Below, in pieces: positions 51,691 through 59,680 of a stretch of DNA of 64,000 bases (position 1 is its first letter; every line of letters starts with the position of its first letter). The DNA lies in the NCBI GenBank assembly GCA_018701215.1, contig JABIWH010000058.1, positions 51,710 to 115,709 of the forward strand, given 5' to 3'. A model generated the notes under the pieces. It did not search any database and was not told where the DNA came from. It saw nothing but the letters and a program-made list of their open reading frames with translations. Source of the DNA: Rhodospirillaceae bacterium. GTDB taxonomy: Bacteria; Pseudomonadota; Alphaproteobacteria; GCA-2731375. The position numbers and the translations under genes were made by a program.

Positions 51691-52872
51691 TTAGCGGAAG
51701 CGCGCGGTGGTGTTCTTGCCGCCGGAGACCAGGATCTCGCGGTAGTTGCCGGCACTTTCGCCTGGGCCGATCAATTCGACCGCCGAGGCGCCGACATAAT
51801 CCACTTCACCGCCACCGGCGATGATTTTCAGACCCTTGGCCAGCTCACCAGGATAGATCTTGGTGCCTGGTGCATTGGCCACGCCAAGCAGCTTGTCCTT
51901 GAACATCTTGCTTTGCGAGGATTTGGCAGATTGCATGGCCAGCATGATCAAGGCAGCGGCATCATAGGACTCGGAGGCAAACGGCCCGGCCTTGAAACCT
52001 GCGGCCTTTGCCATGTCGCTGAACTTTGCCGCACCTGGGCTGTCCGTGCCGGGCACGGTGCCAAAGGAACCGTTCAGGTCCTTGCCAATAGCCATGGGTA
52101 GGCTGTCGCCAATCATGCCGTCGGGTAGCACGAACGTTTCGAACGCACCGGTGTCAAGCGCGGCCTGGATAATGCCCTTGCCGCCCTGGTCCAGATAACC
52201 GGCCACGATCAGCACATCGCCGCCGGCGGCTGCCAACGCGCCGACTTCCGCCGTGTAGTCAGCCTTGCCATCTTCATGGGCGGCGGAAATGGTGATCTTG
52301 CCGCCCGATTTTTCGAAGTTGGTCTTGATGGAATTGGCCAGACCCTTGCCGTAGTCATTGTTGGTGTAGGTCAAGGCGGCGGACTTGATGCCCTTGTCCT
52401 TGAGGATCGCGGTTAGGACCTGGCCCTGGCGCGCATCGGAGGGCGCGGTGCGGAAGAACAGGCCGTTGTCCTTGATCGATGACAGCGCCGGCGAGGTGGC
52501 CGAGGGCGACACCATGACGATGCCATTTGCCAGCGCCACGTTCTGCAACATGGCGGTGGTTACGCCGGAGCAATCACCGCCAACGATGGCGTTGATTTTA
52601 TCCGAGGTGACCAGACGTTCGGTCGCCGCCGTGGCGGCGGCGGAATCCGTGCATGTGGTGTCGCCGCGTACCGAGATCACCTTGCTGCCGCCCAACAGGG
52701 CGCCACTCATGCTGACTTCCTTGATCGCCAACTCGGCGCCTGCCGCCATGTCGGGCGTCAAGGATTCAATCGGGCCCGTGTAGCCCAAAATTACGCCCAG
52801 CTTGATGTCTTCGGCGTGCACCGCCGTACTGACCAGCGCAGCCATGGCTGTCGCAACTAACAGTTTTTTCAT
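51691..52872 (-). CDS. Periplasmic substrate-binding protein of the Liv-type ABC transporter
   Basis: 393 residues. A signal peptide ends STAVHA, giving a mature N-terminus EDIKLGVILGYTGPIES typical of LivJ/LivK type I binding proteins. Later features are GDTTCTDSAAATAATERLV, VVMVSPSATSPALS-like region (read as GIVMVSPSATSPALSS) and FRTAPSDARQG. First gene of the operon, with an AT-rich inverted repeat in its promoter region. The ligand is uncertain: branched-chain amino acids, amides or gamma-glutamyl compounds given the terminal ggt gene. Confidence 0.92.
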   Translation of the reverse strand: MKKLLVATAMAALVSTAVHAEDIKLGVILGYTGPIESLTPDMAAGAELAIKEVSMSGALLGGSKVISVRGDTTCTDSAAATAATERLVTSDKINAIVGGDCSGVTTAMLQNVALANGIVMVSPSATSPALSSIKDNGLFFRTAPSDARQGQVLTAILKDKGIKSAALTYTNNDYGKGLANSIKTNFEKSGGKITISAAHEDGKADYTAEVGALAAAGGDVLIVAGYLDQGGKGIIQAALDTGAFETFVLPDGMIGDSLPMAIGKDLNGSFGTVPGTDSPGAAKFSDMAKAAGFKAGPFASESYDAAALIMLAMQSAKSSQSKMFKDKLLGVANAPGTKIYPGELAKGLKIIAGGGEVDYVGASAVELIGPGESAGNYREILVSGGKNTTARFR

Positions 52873-52938
52873 TGTCTCTCTCCCTGTTGGGTATCATTAG
52901 GACGCTTGCGCAACTTTCACTCATGCGTCGGTCCTGTA

Positions 52939-52968
52939 TTTTTAATCTAAAACGCCGCCGATTAAAAA
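52939..52968. promoter_or_regulatory. Inverted repeat upstream of the Liv operon
   Basis: TTTTTAATC and GATTAAAAA, nine bases each, flank a twelve-base spacer containing CGCCGCC. It lies 67-96 bases before the binding-protein ATG, where an operator or activator site would be expected. The regulator is unknown. Confidence 0.5.
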
Positions 52969-53012
52969 CACATAAGCTTGTTTGACGCGACAATTATGGG
53001 TCCCGGCTATTT

Positions 53013-53525
53013 TTACGGAACGGAAGGTAGGGCAATCTTGCCAAGCAACAGGGCGGCGGATTCTTCCAGGCTGCGCTGCGCGGTATCCACCACAATGTGA
53101 TCCCGCGTCCACGGCTCGTAATCCTGTGTCATGACTTCGCGCCAGGTTGGCACATTGTGTCCGGGAATATCGGATGCGCGCGTTTCCACCCGACGCTTGT
53201 GTTCATCCGTATCGGAACAGATCAGCTTAATTTCAATGCTTCTCACGCCGGCGACTTCGGCAACTGATCGCCACGCCGCGCGGCTTATTCGCAACGGGTT
53301 GACCGCATCGGCGATGACGGTTCGGCCCAGGCGAAGATTATCCTCGGCTATGGCGCAGCCTGATCGATAGCCGGCATCCCAGATCGGGCCGCGCAACTTG
53401 CCGGAGGCCTTGATTGCCTGTTCGATGGAATCGATCCGCACATGGACCGCATCCAGGTGCGACGCGAGACTACGGGCCAACGATGTCTTGCCGGTACCCG
53501 GCAGTCCCCCCATGATGATCAACAT
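53013..53525 (-). CDS. AAA/P-loop small-molecule kinase-like ATPase
   Basis: 170 residues. Walker A GLPGTGKTS at residues 7-15, then VRIDSIEQAI with the Asp of a substrate/Walker B-like strand, and VIADAVNPLRISR. The overall size and DSIEQ pattern match the AAA_33 group of gluconate/nucleotide kinase-like enzymes and some zeta-toxin relatives. The product is cytoplasmic and the phosphoacceptor is unknown. It diverges from the lipocalin-like gene. Confidence 0.82.
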   Translation of the reverse strand: MLIIMGGLPGTGKTSLARSLASHLDAVHVRIDSIEQAIKASGKLRGPIWDAGYRSGCAIAEDNLRLGRTVIADAVNPLRISRAAWRSVAEVAGVRSIEIKLICSDTDEHKRRVETRASDIPGHNVPTWREVMTQDYEPWTRDHIVVDTAQRSLEESAALLLGKIALPSVP

Positions 53526-53581
53526 GCTATCAAAAGCCTCAGTGGTTGAATTTTCAGAACGATAGTTAGGGAGAAAGCTCT

Positions 53582-54025
53582 ATGGTTTCGGCCGAGGATA
53601 TCACAGGCACGTGGAAATTGGTGGCGCGCGGGGCGAGCGAAAGTCAGAAGGCTCAGCTTGAAGAACGCTACGGCACCCAATCGGAAGGCGTGGTTATTCT
53701 GTCCCCCGATGGCTGGATGTGCGCCGCCCTTGGCCGGGGCGACCGGGCGCGGCTGCCGGGCGATCCCGAATGGCACGCCGATGCCCCCGACGCCGACCGT
53801 CTGGCGGCATTCGACAGCTATGTTTCCTATGCCGGGCGCTGGCGGATCGAGGCTGGCCGGCTGATTACCAAGGTTGAATTTGCCCTGAACCCAAGCTGGG
53901 TTGGCGGCGAACAGGTGCGCGACGTGGAAATACTGGCGGACGGCACCTTACGTTTAGTGGTGACCCGTACCTGGCCCAATGGCGAGGACGTCAGTGTCTG
54001 GGTCGATTGGCACCGGGCGGATTAG
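53582..54025 (+). CDS. Lipocalin-like domain protein
   Basis: 147 residues matching the Lipocalin_5 pattern: IRD-like opening DITGTWKLVARGASE, then SEGVVILSPDGWMCAALG, YVSYAGRWRIEAGRLITKVEFALNPSWVGG and a terminal strand RLVVTRTWPNGEDVSVWVDWHR. No signal peptide, so a cytoplasmic beta-barrel that may bind a small hydrophobic ligand. Function unknown. It converges on csaA with a 22-base gap. Confidence 0.82.
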   Translation: MVSAEDITGTWKLVARGASESQKAQLEERYGTQSEGVVILSPDGWMCAALGRGDRARLPGDPEWHADAPDADRLAAFDSYVSYAGRWRIEAGRLITKVEFALNPSWVGGEQVRDVEILADGTLRLVVTRTWPNGEDVSVWVDWHRAD

Positions 54026-54047
54026 GCGGGCGGGCTAGACGGGCGGA

Positions 54048-54386
54048 TTAAAACAATCTGCCGCCGTTGGAAACCTTGCGGTTGGGTTCCACCAGGACGA
54101 CGCCGCCGTCATCGTCGGGGAAGCCCAAGACCAGAATTTCCGACATGAATTTTCCGATCTGTTTGGCGGGGAAATTGATCACGGCCGCGACCTGTTTGCC
54201 GACCAGTTCGTCCAGCGTGTAATGCACCGTCAGCTGGGCGGACGTCTTGCGCTCACCAATCTCCGGCCCGAAATCGACGTAAAGTTTGTAGGAGGGGTTG
54301 CGTGCTTCGGGGTAGGGTTCAGCGCGAATGACGGTGCCAACGCGAATGTCGACTTTTAAGAAGTCATCAAAACCTATTTCGGTCAT
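54048..54386 (-). CDS. csaA: tRNA-binding domain protein CsaA
   Basis: 112 residues, the usual CsaA length. The whole protein is one OB-fold: FDDFLKVDIRVGTVIRAEPYPEARNPSYKLYVDFG, then QVAAVINFPAKQIGKFMSEILVLGF and a terminal LVEPNRKVSNGGRLF. Homologues are export-related chaperones with tRNA-binding-type fold (also found at the C-terminus of MetRS). ATG overlaps the stop of the TetR-like gene by four bases, so both are made from one message. Confidence 0.9.
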   Translation of the reverse strand: MTEIGFDDFLKVDIRVGTVIRAEPYPEARNPSYKLYVDFGPEIGERKTSAQLTVHYTLDELVGKQVAAVINFPAKQIGKFMSEILVLGFPDDDGGVVLVEPNRKVSNGGRLF

Positions 54387-55036
54387 TCAGTGCTCTCTTC
54401 GGTACTTTCGTCTTCCGCCCGGAACAATCGTCGCGGCCCGCGGCGTAGCGAGCCGAGTATGTTGTCGACCCGGCCCAAAGCTTTATCCAGGGTCGCCATG
54501 GTATGGGCCAAGTCTTCACCTTCATCATGCAGCCAAACCCGCAGGACGCTCAGATAAATCAGGCCAAGGACTTTCAGTTGCAATGGCGCCAACAGGCCCC
54601 AGGGCTGAATACGGGCGGCTTCCAGCATCCACTGCAAAGAGCGGCGCATGGGTCCGGCCGCCAGACAGGCCATGGCGCCTGGGTCGCTGGGCAGATCCCG
54701 CGCCACTTCCGCCAAGCCGTCACGATAGGGGGCCAGGGCATCCAGGCGGCGCATGATGACGTCGAACAGGCGGTCGCGGACCGGTTCCGCCGCCATGTCC
54801 GCATCGCTGCCGCGCAAGACCAGGTCATCGGTCATTCGGATCAGACCGGCCAGAATGGCTGTCTTGGAGGCATAAAGCTGGCGCAACTCGCCAAAATTCA
54901 AGCCCGCTTCATCGGCAATATCGGCCATGGTGGTGTCCTGCCAACCTTGCACGGCGGCGAGCGACATGGCGCATTTCACCACCCGGACTTCGACCGGCTC
55001 CACGCTCGCCTTCTTTTTGGTTTTCTTTTCCGCCAT
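54383..55036 (-). CDS. TetR-like regulator (COQ9-type C-terminus)
   Basis: 217 residues from ATG 55036, six bases after GGGG (an ATG two codons upstream is too close). The Lys-rich N-terminus leads to a TetR helix-turn-helix: WQDTTMADIADEAGLNFGELRQLYASKTAILAGLI. The C-terminal part has a hydrophobic helix (LAPLQLKVLGLIYLSVLRVWLHD) like COQ9-related proteins, which bind lipids. It may therefore be a regulator or a lipid-binding accessory protein. Coupled to csaA; diverges from the Ldh-family gene. Confidence 0.8.
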   Translation of the reverse strand: MAEKKTKKKASVEPVEVRVVKCAMSLAAVQGWQDTTMADIADEAGLNFGELRQLYASKTAILAGLIRMTDDLVLRGSDADMAAEPVRDRLFDVIMRRLDALAPYRDGLAEVARDLPSDPGAMACLAAGPMRRSLQWMLEAARIQPWGLLAPLQLKVLGLIYLSVLRVWLHDEGEDLAHTMATLDKALGRVDNILGSLRRGPRRLFRAEDESTEESTE

Positions 55037-55174
55037 CTTCATTCCCCTTTGTCTGGGCCATTTTACCGGTCTTGCCCATGTCTCTGCAAGATGGGGTTAA
55101 TTGACTATCGCCGCCAGGGCCGGCTGGGACTATGCTGCCGGCGCACAGTCAACAACACTTGTAGGATTGCCAAT

Positions 55175-56245
55175 ATGCAGATACCAGCCGAGCGCCTAGC
55201 CAACCTTGCCCAAACCATATTCGAGCGCGGCGGCGCCGATCGGGCCACGGCAACCCAGGTCGCGGAAAAACTGATCGAAGCCAACCTGTTCGGCCACGAC
55301 AGCCACGGTGTCGGCATGGTGCCGGCCTATGTTCTCGGCATTCAGGAGGATCAGTTAAAGCTGCATAGCGAATTGACCGTTGAACATGATCACGGCTCGT
55401 TCTTATTGGTCAATGGCAATGCCGGCTTTGGCCAGGTCATGGCCAAAGCCGCTATGGAGCTGGCTATCGAACGGGCCAAGAAATTGGGCGTTGCCGTCTT
55501 GGGGTTGAAGAATTCCTACCATATTGGCCGGGTCGGTGCCTGGGCTGAAATGGGTGCGGCGGCGGGTTTCATCGCGATCCACTATGTAAATGTGTTGTCC
55601 CGAACCTCGGCGGTGGCGCCGTACGGTGGTTCTGACTCGCGATTTTCCACCAACCCCTATTGCACCGCCTTACCGGTTAAAGAGGGCCGCGATCCTATCG
55701 TGTTGGACATGGCCACCAGCCGAGTCGCCATGGGCAAGGTCCGCGTGGCCCACAACAAGGGCGAAAAGATGATGCCCGACGCGTTAATCGACAGCGCCGG
55801 CAATCCCACCGATGACCCGGGCGTGATGTATACGGAACCGAAAGGCGCCTTGCGTTCCATGGGGTTGCACAAGGGATACGGCCTGGCTGTGATTTGCGAG
55901 GCACTTGCCGGCGGCTTCACCAGCGGCGGCATGTTCGGCAGCGAGGGCGTGCCGCAAGGCCGCATTATCAATAACATGTTGGCGGTTCTGATTGATCCCA
56001 ATGCCTTCGGTCAGGGCGAGAGCTTCCATGCCGAAGTTGAAGAGTTCACCGGCTGGGTTAAAGCCTCGCCGCCGGCGCCAGGTGTTGATGAAGTGATGAT
56101 GCCGGGTGATCCGGAACGAAAATCCAAGGCGGAACGCCTCGCCAACGGCGTGCCCATCGATGATACGACATTCGAGGATTTATTGGCGGCGGGCGAGGCG
56201 GTCGGCTTGGACCGGGGTGAAGCCATGCGCCTTATTGGCAATTGA
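55175..56245 (+). CDS. Malate/L-lactate dehydrogenase family (Ldh2/MDH-type) oxidoreductase
   Basis: 356 residues from ATG 55175, eight bases after AGGA; the longer in-frame extension upstream crosses the divergent TetR-like gene and is discarded. Family motifs: HDSHGVGMVPAYVLGI near residue 40, NGNAGFGQVMAKAAM, LKNSYHIGRVGAWAEMGA and the NAD-binding PIVLDMATSRVAMGKV. The family (not related to classical LDH) reduces 2-oxo acids with NAD(P)H: ureidoglycolate, malate, lactate, sulfolactate or delta1-piperideine-2-carboxylate. Substrate unknown here. Stop lies seven bases before the probable start of cobS. Confidence 0.9.
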   Translation: MQIPAERLANLAQTIFERGGADRATATQVAEKLIEANLFGHDSHGVGMVPAYVLGIQEDQLKLHSELTVEHDHGSFLLVNGNAGFGQVMAKAAMELAIERAKKLGVAVLGLKNSYHIGRVGAWAEMGAAAGFIAIHYVNVLSRTSAVAPYGGSDSRFSTNPYCTALPVKEGRDPIVLDMATSRVAMGKVRVAHNKGEKMMPDALIDSAGNPTDDPGVMYTEPKGALRSMGLHKGYGLAVICEALAGGFTSGGMFGSEGVPQGRIINNMLAVLIDPNAFGQGESFHAEVEEFTGWVKASPPAPGVDEVMMPGDPERKSKAERLANGVPIDDTTFEDLLAAGEAVGLDRGEAMRLIGN

Positions 56246-56252
56246 GCCAAAA

Positions 56253-57032
56253 TTGAAATCGGAACTGAATCCTACGACACGTCTGGCTGATCTAAGGTTG
56301 GCTGCAGCCTTTCTGACCATATTGCCTGTTGCCGTGCGGAATGACGATCAGAGCGCGCATTCGCGCGGCGACCTGGCCGCTGCTGCGTGGTCTTTTCCCA
56401 TTGTTGGTCTTTTGCTTGGTGCCGCTGCGGGGTTGGTTTATACCTTCGCCATATGGCTCGGCTGTACGCCGTGGCTGGCCGCGACATTATCTGTGGCGGC
56501 ATTGGTTCTGCTGTGTGGTGCGTTGCACGAGGACGGCCTGGGTGATTTCGCCGATGGCATGGGCGGTACCAGCCGCGAGCGGCGGCTGGCCATCATGCGG
56601 GATAGCCAGGCGGGCAATTTTGCCCTGGTGGTATTGTTGCTGGTGTTCGCGGCACGGATCGGTGCAGTTGCGGCCATTGCGGTGCCTGGAGAGGTTTTTA
56701 CTACATTGATGGCGGCGGCGGCCGTCTCGCGGGCGGCAATGGTTGTCGTGATGCATATCCTGCCGGCGGCGCGGGATGATGGCTTGGGCGCCGATGCGGG
56801 CCGGCCCGACCGAGGGGTCGTGCTGGCGGCGGTCCTGATCGCGGTCCTGATCGCCCTGCCTGGCCTCGGTGCCATGGCGACCTTGTCATGTCTGGTTGGG
56901 GCGGCCGTGGGATCAGGATTGATCGCGGTTATGGCCCTAAAACGTCTGGGCGGGCAAACGGGGGATGTACTGGGCGCCGTTCAATTGGTCTCGGAACTTG
57001 GTTGTCTGCTGCTGATCAGCCTGATGATTTGA
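56253..57032 (+). CDS. cobS: Adenosylcobinamide-GDP ribazoletransferase
   Basis: 259 residues if started at TTG 56253, which brings it to the usual CobS length; the longer frame opening at 56106 would overlap the Ldh gene by 140 bases. The diagnostic motif LHEDGLGDFADGMGG lies near residue 85, with about six membrane helices and QTGDVLGAVQLVSEL near the end. It joins adenosylcobinamide-GDP and alpha-ribazole in the last part of cobalamin synthesis at the inner membrane. No other cob genes and no cobalamin riboswitch are visible in the window, so the pathway is scattered. Confidence 0.85.
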   Translation: MKSELNPTTRLADLRLAAAFLTILPVAVRNDDQSAHSRGDLAAAAWSFPIVGLLLGAAAGLVYTFAIWLGCTPWLAATLSVAALVLLCGALHEDGLGDFADGMGGTSRERRLAIMRDSQAGNFALVVLLLVFAARIGAVAAIAVPGEVFTTLMAAAAVSRAAMVVVMHILPAARDDGLGADAGRPDRGVVLAAVLIAVLIALPGLGAMATLSCLVGAAVGSGLIAVMALKRLGGQTGDVLGAVQLVSELGCLLLISLMI

Positions 57033-57139
57033 CGGCGCTTGGCTGTTGGGGGGCCCTCAGGGAGGCTGGTGCTTGCGGCATGCCGATCATGAAATACAGT
57101 TTATTCGTTACAATGATCGTTTGTTCACATATCATATCT

Positions 57140-57182
57140 TGATAAATTATCAGGCAATCATGTGTATCCGGTATGTACCGGA
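57140..57182. promoter_or_regulatory. Palindromes upstream of the redox gene cluster
   Basis: Two symmetrical sites lie 36-80 bases before the first cluster gene: TGATAA-A-TTATCA (57140-57152) and TCCGGTA-TG-TACCGGA (57167-57182). The first resembles an FNR/CRP half-site pair (TTGAT...ATCAG) but with five rather than four spacer bases. The region around them is AT-rich, unlike the flanks, with TAAAATAAAAATAG nearby that could serve as a -10 region. Confidence 0.5.
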
Positions 57183-57217
57183 GCTGCGGCGTAAAATAAA
57201 AATAGACTTCAAATACA

Positions 57218-58510
57218 ATGGGGGCTTGGGGCGCGATGATTGGTGCGGGGGCAATTCAGGTCATTGGCGGTTTGATAATTTTGGCTGCCTTGGCGCAAGT
57301 CGCGGTATTGTTGTACGGCACTTGGCGCGGCGCGGCCTTGGCCAGGGTGCAGCAAGGATTGGCGAACGAGTTATTACGCCGCCGGGTCGACAATGAAACC
57401 TTGAGTGGCGAGGTCGAGCGGAAGAAGGCCGTGGCCACGTGGTCGGGGGTCCGCAAATTCCGCATTCGCAACAAAATCACCGAAGGCGGCGATATTTGCT
57501 CGTTCTACCTGGTGTCCCATGACGGCAAGGCGTTGCCGCCTTTTTCTCCGGGGCAATATCTGACGTTCAATCTACGCCTGCCGGACCGGGAAAAGCCTTT
57601 GGTGCGTTGTTATTCCCTCTCTGACAGCCCATTTCAGAGCGATTACTATCGGGTCAGTATAAAGCGCCAGGGACCGCCGCCACGGCAGCCCGATGCGCCG
57701 CCGGGCCTGAGCTCGAACTACTTTCATGACGAATTGCAAGTTGGCGATATTGTTGATTTAAAAGCGCCGTCCGGCGTCTTTTTCCTGGATCTCTCAAAGC
57801 ACAGTCCCGTGGTCCTGATCGGCGGCGGTGTCGGATTGACCCCGATGCTTTCCATGTTAAATGCCATTTGCGCGTCAGGCTCGCAACGGGAAACCTGGTT
57901 TTTTTATGGTGTGCGCAACGGTGATGAACACATTATGCGCGAACATCTGGAAACATTGGAAGCCGAGTACGAAAACGTTCATGTGCGGATTTGCTACAGC
58001 GATCCCAAGGATGACGAGACCGCGGGCGAAAGCTTTGATCATGCTTGCAGGGTCAGCGTCGATCTGTTCAGACAGCTTTTGCCTTCGAACAATTATGAAT
58101 TCTATATTTGCGGGCCACCACCGATGATGGAGTCCCTGACGACGGATCTGGCGGCGTGGGGTGTGCCCGATAGAGATATCCATTTCGAGGCATTCGGTCC
58201 GGCCAGCGTTAAGAAAAATTCGGCGGAACCAGGCTCAGCGGCGGCACAACCGACGGGACAAATCGTGACCTTTGCCCGCTCCAACAAGAAACTCACCTGG
58301 GATGGCAGCCACGATTCAATTCTAGATTTCGCGGAAGCCAATGGTGTCGATCTGGATTCGGGTTGTCGGGCTGGCAACTGCGGCACCTGCATCACCGCCG
58401 TTAAGACGGGTGAGGTAAGTTATGTGGAGGAACCGGGTTCGTTGCCCGAGGCCGGTTCATGTCTGGCCTGCATCTCAGTACCGAAGACAGACCTGGCCTT
58501 GGATGCCTAA
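57218..58510 (+). CDS. Membrane-anchored NAD(P)H:2Fe-2S flavin reductase
   Basis: 430 residues. One N-terminal transmembrane helix (about 8-30) and a charged linker are followed by an FNR-type FAD domain (FSPGQYLTFNLRLPDREKPL, RCYSLSDSP) and an NAD(P)-binding domain (VVLIGGGVGLTPMLSMLNA, FYICGPPPMMESL). The C-terminus is a plant-type [2Fe-2S] ferredoxin with CRAGNCGTC and a fourth Cys in SCLACIS. Such Hcr/VanB/NqrF-like proteins move electrons from NAD(P)H to a partner. First gene of the five-gene cluster; the cytochrome genes downstream are the likely partners. Confidence 0.9.
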   Translation: MGAWGAMIGAGAIQVIGGLIILAALAQVAVLLYGTWRGAALARVQQGLANELLRRRVDNETLSGEVERKKAVATWSGVRKFRIRNKITEGGDICSFYLVSHDGKALPPFSPGQYLTFNLRLPDREKPLVRCYSLSDSPFQSDYYRVSIKRQGPPPRQPDAPPGLSSNYFHDELQVGDIVDLKAPSGVFFLDLSKHSPVVLIGGGVGLTPMLSMLNAICASGSQRETWFFYGVRNGDEHIMREHLETLEAEYENVHVRICYSDPKDDETAGESFDHACRVSVDLFRQLLPSNNYEFYICGPPPMMESLTTDLAAWGVPDRDIHFEAFGPASVKKNSAEPGSAAAQPTGQIVTFARSNKKLTWDGSHDSILDFAEANGVDLDSGCRAGNCGTCITAVKTGEVSYVEEPGSLPEAGSCLACISVPKTDLALDA

Positions 58511-58574
58511 CGCTTTTGTCGTAGCACCGGGGTCGGAGAAAAGTATTTCAATCGCGAAAGAAGGGATGGCGAAT

Positions 58575-59603
58575 ATGTTGTGGGGAAATTTCATGAGCCT
58601 GGAAAAGATAGGCATACTTTTTGTCGGACTAGCCATGTTTGGCATTGTGATGATGGGGCCCGTCGCGGCAAAGGCCCAGCAATTGCATCTGGATCCAACC
58701 AAGGTGATGGGCCCGGATGCCTGTGGCGAATGCCACAAATCCTCGATCGAGGCATGGAAGGGCAGCCATCATTTTTCCACCTTTAAGACGCTGCCCCGGC
58801 AAAAGGAAGCACGCACGATCGCCGATAAGATGGGGTTGAAACGGATCAAGGCCGCCAGCGACTGTCTATCCTGTCATTTCACCTCGGCTATTGTGAAGGG
58901 CAAGGCCAAGCCGATTGCCGGCATTACCTGTGAATCATGTCACGGCGCGGGCCGTGACTGGATCAAGGTGCATAGCGATTTTGGCGGCAAGGATGTGAAG
59001 GCGGAAAACGAGAGCCCGGCGCATAAGACCGAACGTTACGCCAAGTCCGAAGCCGCCGGTATGATCCGGCCCAGTAAACTCTATAAAGTGGCCCAGAATT
59101 GCTATAGCTGCCATACGGTGCCGAACGAAAAACTGGTCAACAAAGGCGGCCATGCCGCCGGCAGCAAGTTCGAACTGGTGGCCTGGAGCCAGGGCGAAGT
59201 CCGCCATAACGTTTGGTACAGCAAGAAAAACCGTGTCGCTGCCATCGAACGTCAACGCATGATGTATCTGATCGGGCGGGCTCTGGATCTGGAATATTCC
59301 CTGCGCGGCGTGGCCAAGGCGACCAAAAAGGCGGATTACGCCGTCAAGATGGCCAAACGGGCGAAAAAGGCGCGCAAGCGGATCAAGGCGATCGCCAAGT
59401 TGATTGATGCCCCGGAATTGATGGCAATGTACAAGGCGGCCAAAGCAGCGAAACTGAAGCTGAAAAATGAAGCCAAACTGACCGCGGCGGCGGATGCCGT
59501 AGCGCGTCATGCCCAAGCCATGGCGGACAAGTACGACGGCAGCACCTTTGGCGGCCTGGACGCGGTGTTGCCAAGTGCGAAGAAGTACAAGGTGGCGAAA
59601 TAG
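58575..59603 (+). CDS. Tetraheme cytochrome c (c554-like) with lysine-rich C-terminus
   Basis: 342 residues from ATG 58575 (AAGGG nine bases upstream; ATGs at 58566 and 58593 are possible). A signal peptide ends PVAAKA. Four CxxCH motifs follow: CGECH, CLSCH, CESCH and CYSCH, in the Cytochrome_C554 arrangement. After the hemes the sequence becomes highly basic and helical (KATKKADYAVKMAKRAKKAR, and later MYKAAKAAKLKLKNEAKLT) for about 100 residues. Periplasmic electron carrier; the basic tail could dock on an acidic partner such as the poly-Asp protein encoded downstream. A short hairpin ATAGCG/CGCTAT overlaps its stop codon. Confidence 0.9.
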   Translation: MLWGNFMSLEKIGILFVGLAMFGIVMMGPVAAKAQQLHLDPTKVMGPDACGECHKSSIEAWKGSHHFSTFKTLPRQKEARTIADKMGLKRIKAASDCLSCHFTSAIVKGKAKPIAGITCESCHGAGRDWIKVHSDFGGKDVKAENESPAHKTERYAKSEAAGMIRPSKLYKVAQNCYSCHTVPNEKLVNKGGHAAGSKFELVAWSQGEVRHNVWYSKKNRVAAIERQRMMYLIGRALDLEYSLRGVAKATKKADYAVKMAKRAKKARKRIKAIAKLIDAPELMAMYKAAKAAKLKLKNEAKLTAAADAVARHAQAMADKYDGSTFGGLDAVLPSAKKYKVAK

Positions 59604-59680
59604 CGGATTTATTCGCTATGGATGCCTTGGTTGGCGGTGGCCGGGAATGGATGGGGCAGGGGGAGCATTGACTATTTGCC

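Noticed and set aside
57139..57154. A true FNR box (TTGAT-N4-ATCAA) before the redox cluster.
   Set aside because: The spacing between TTGAT and ATCAG is five bases, not four, so I list it only as an unassigned palindrome.
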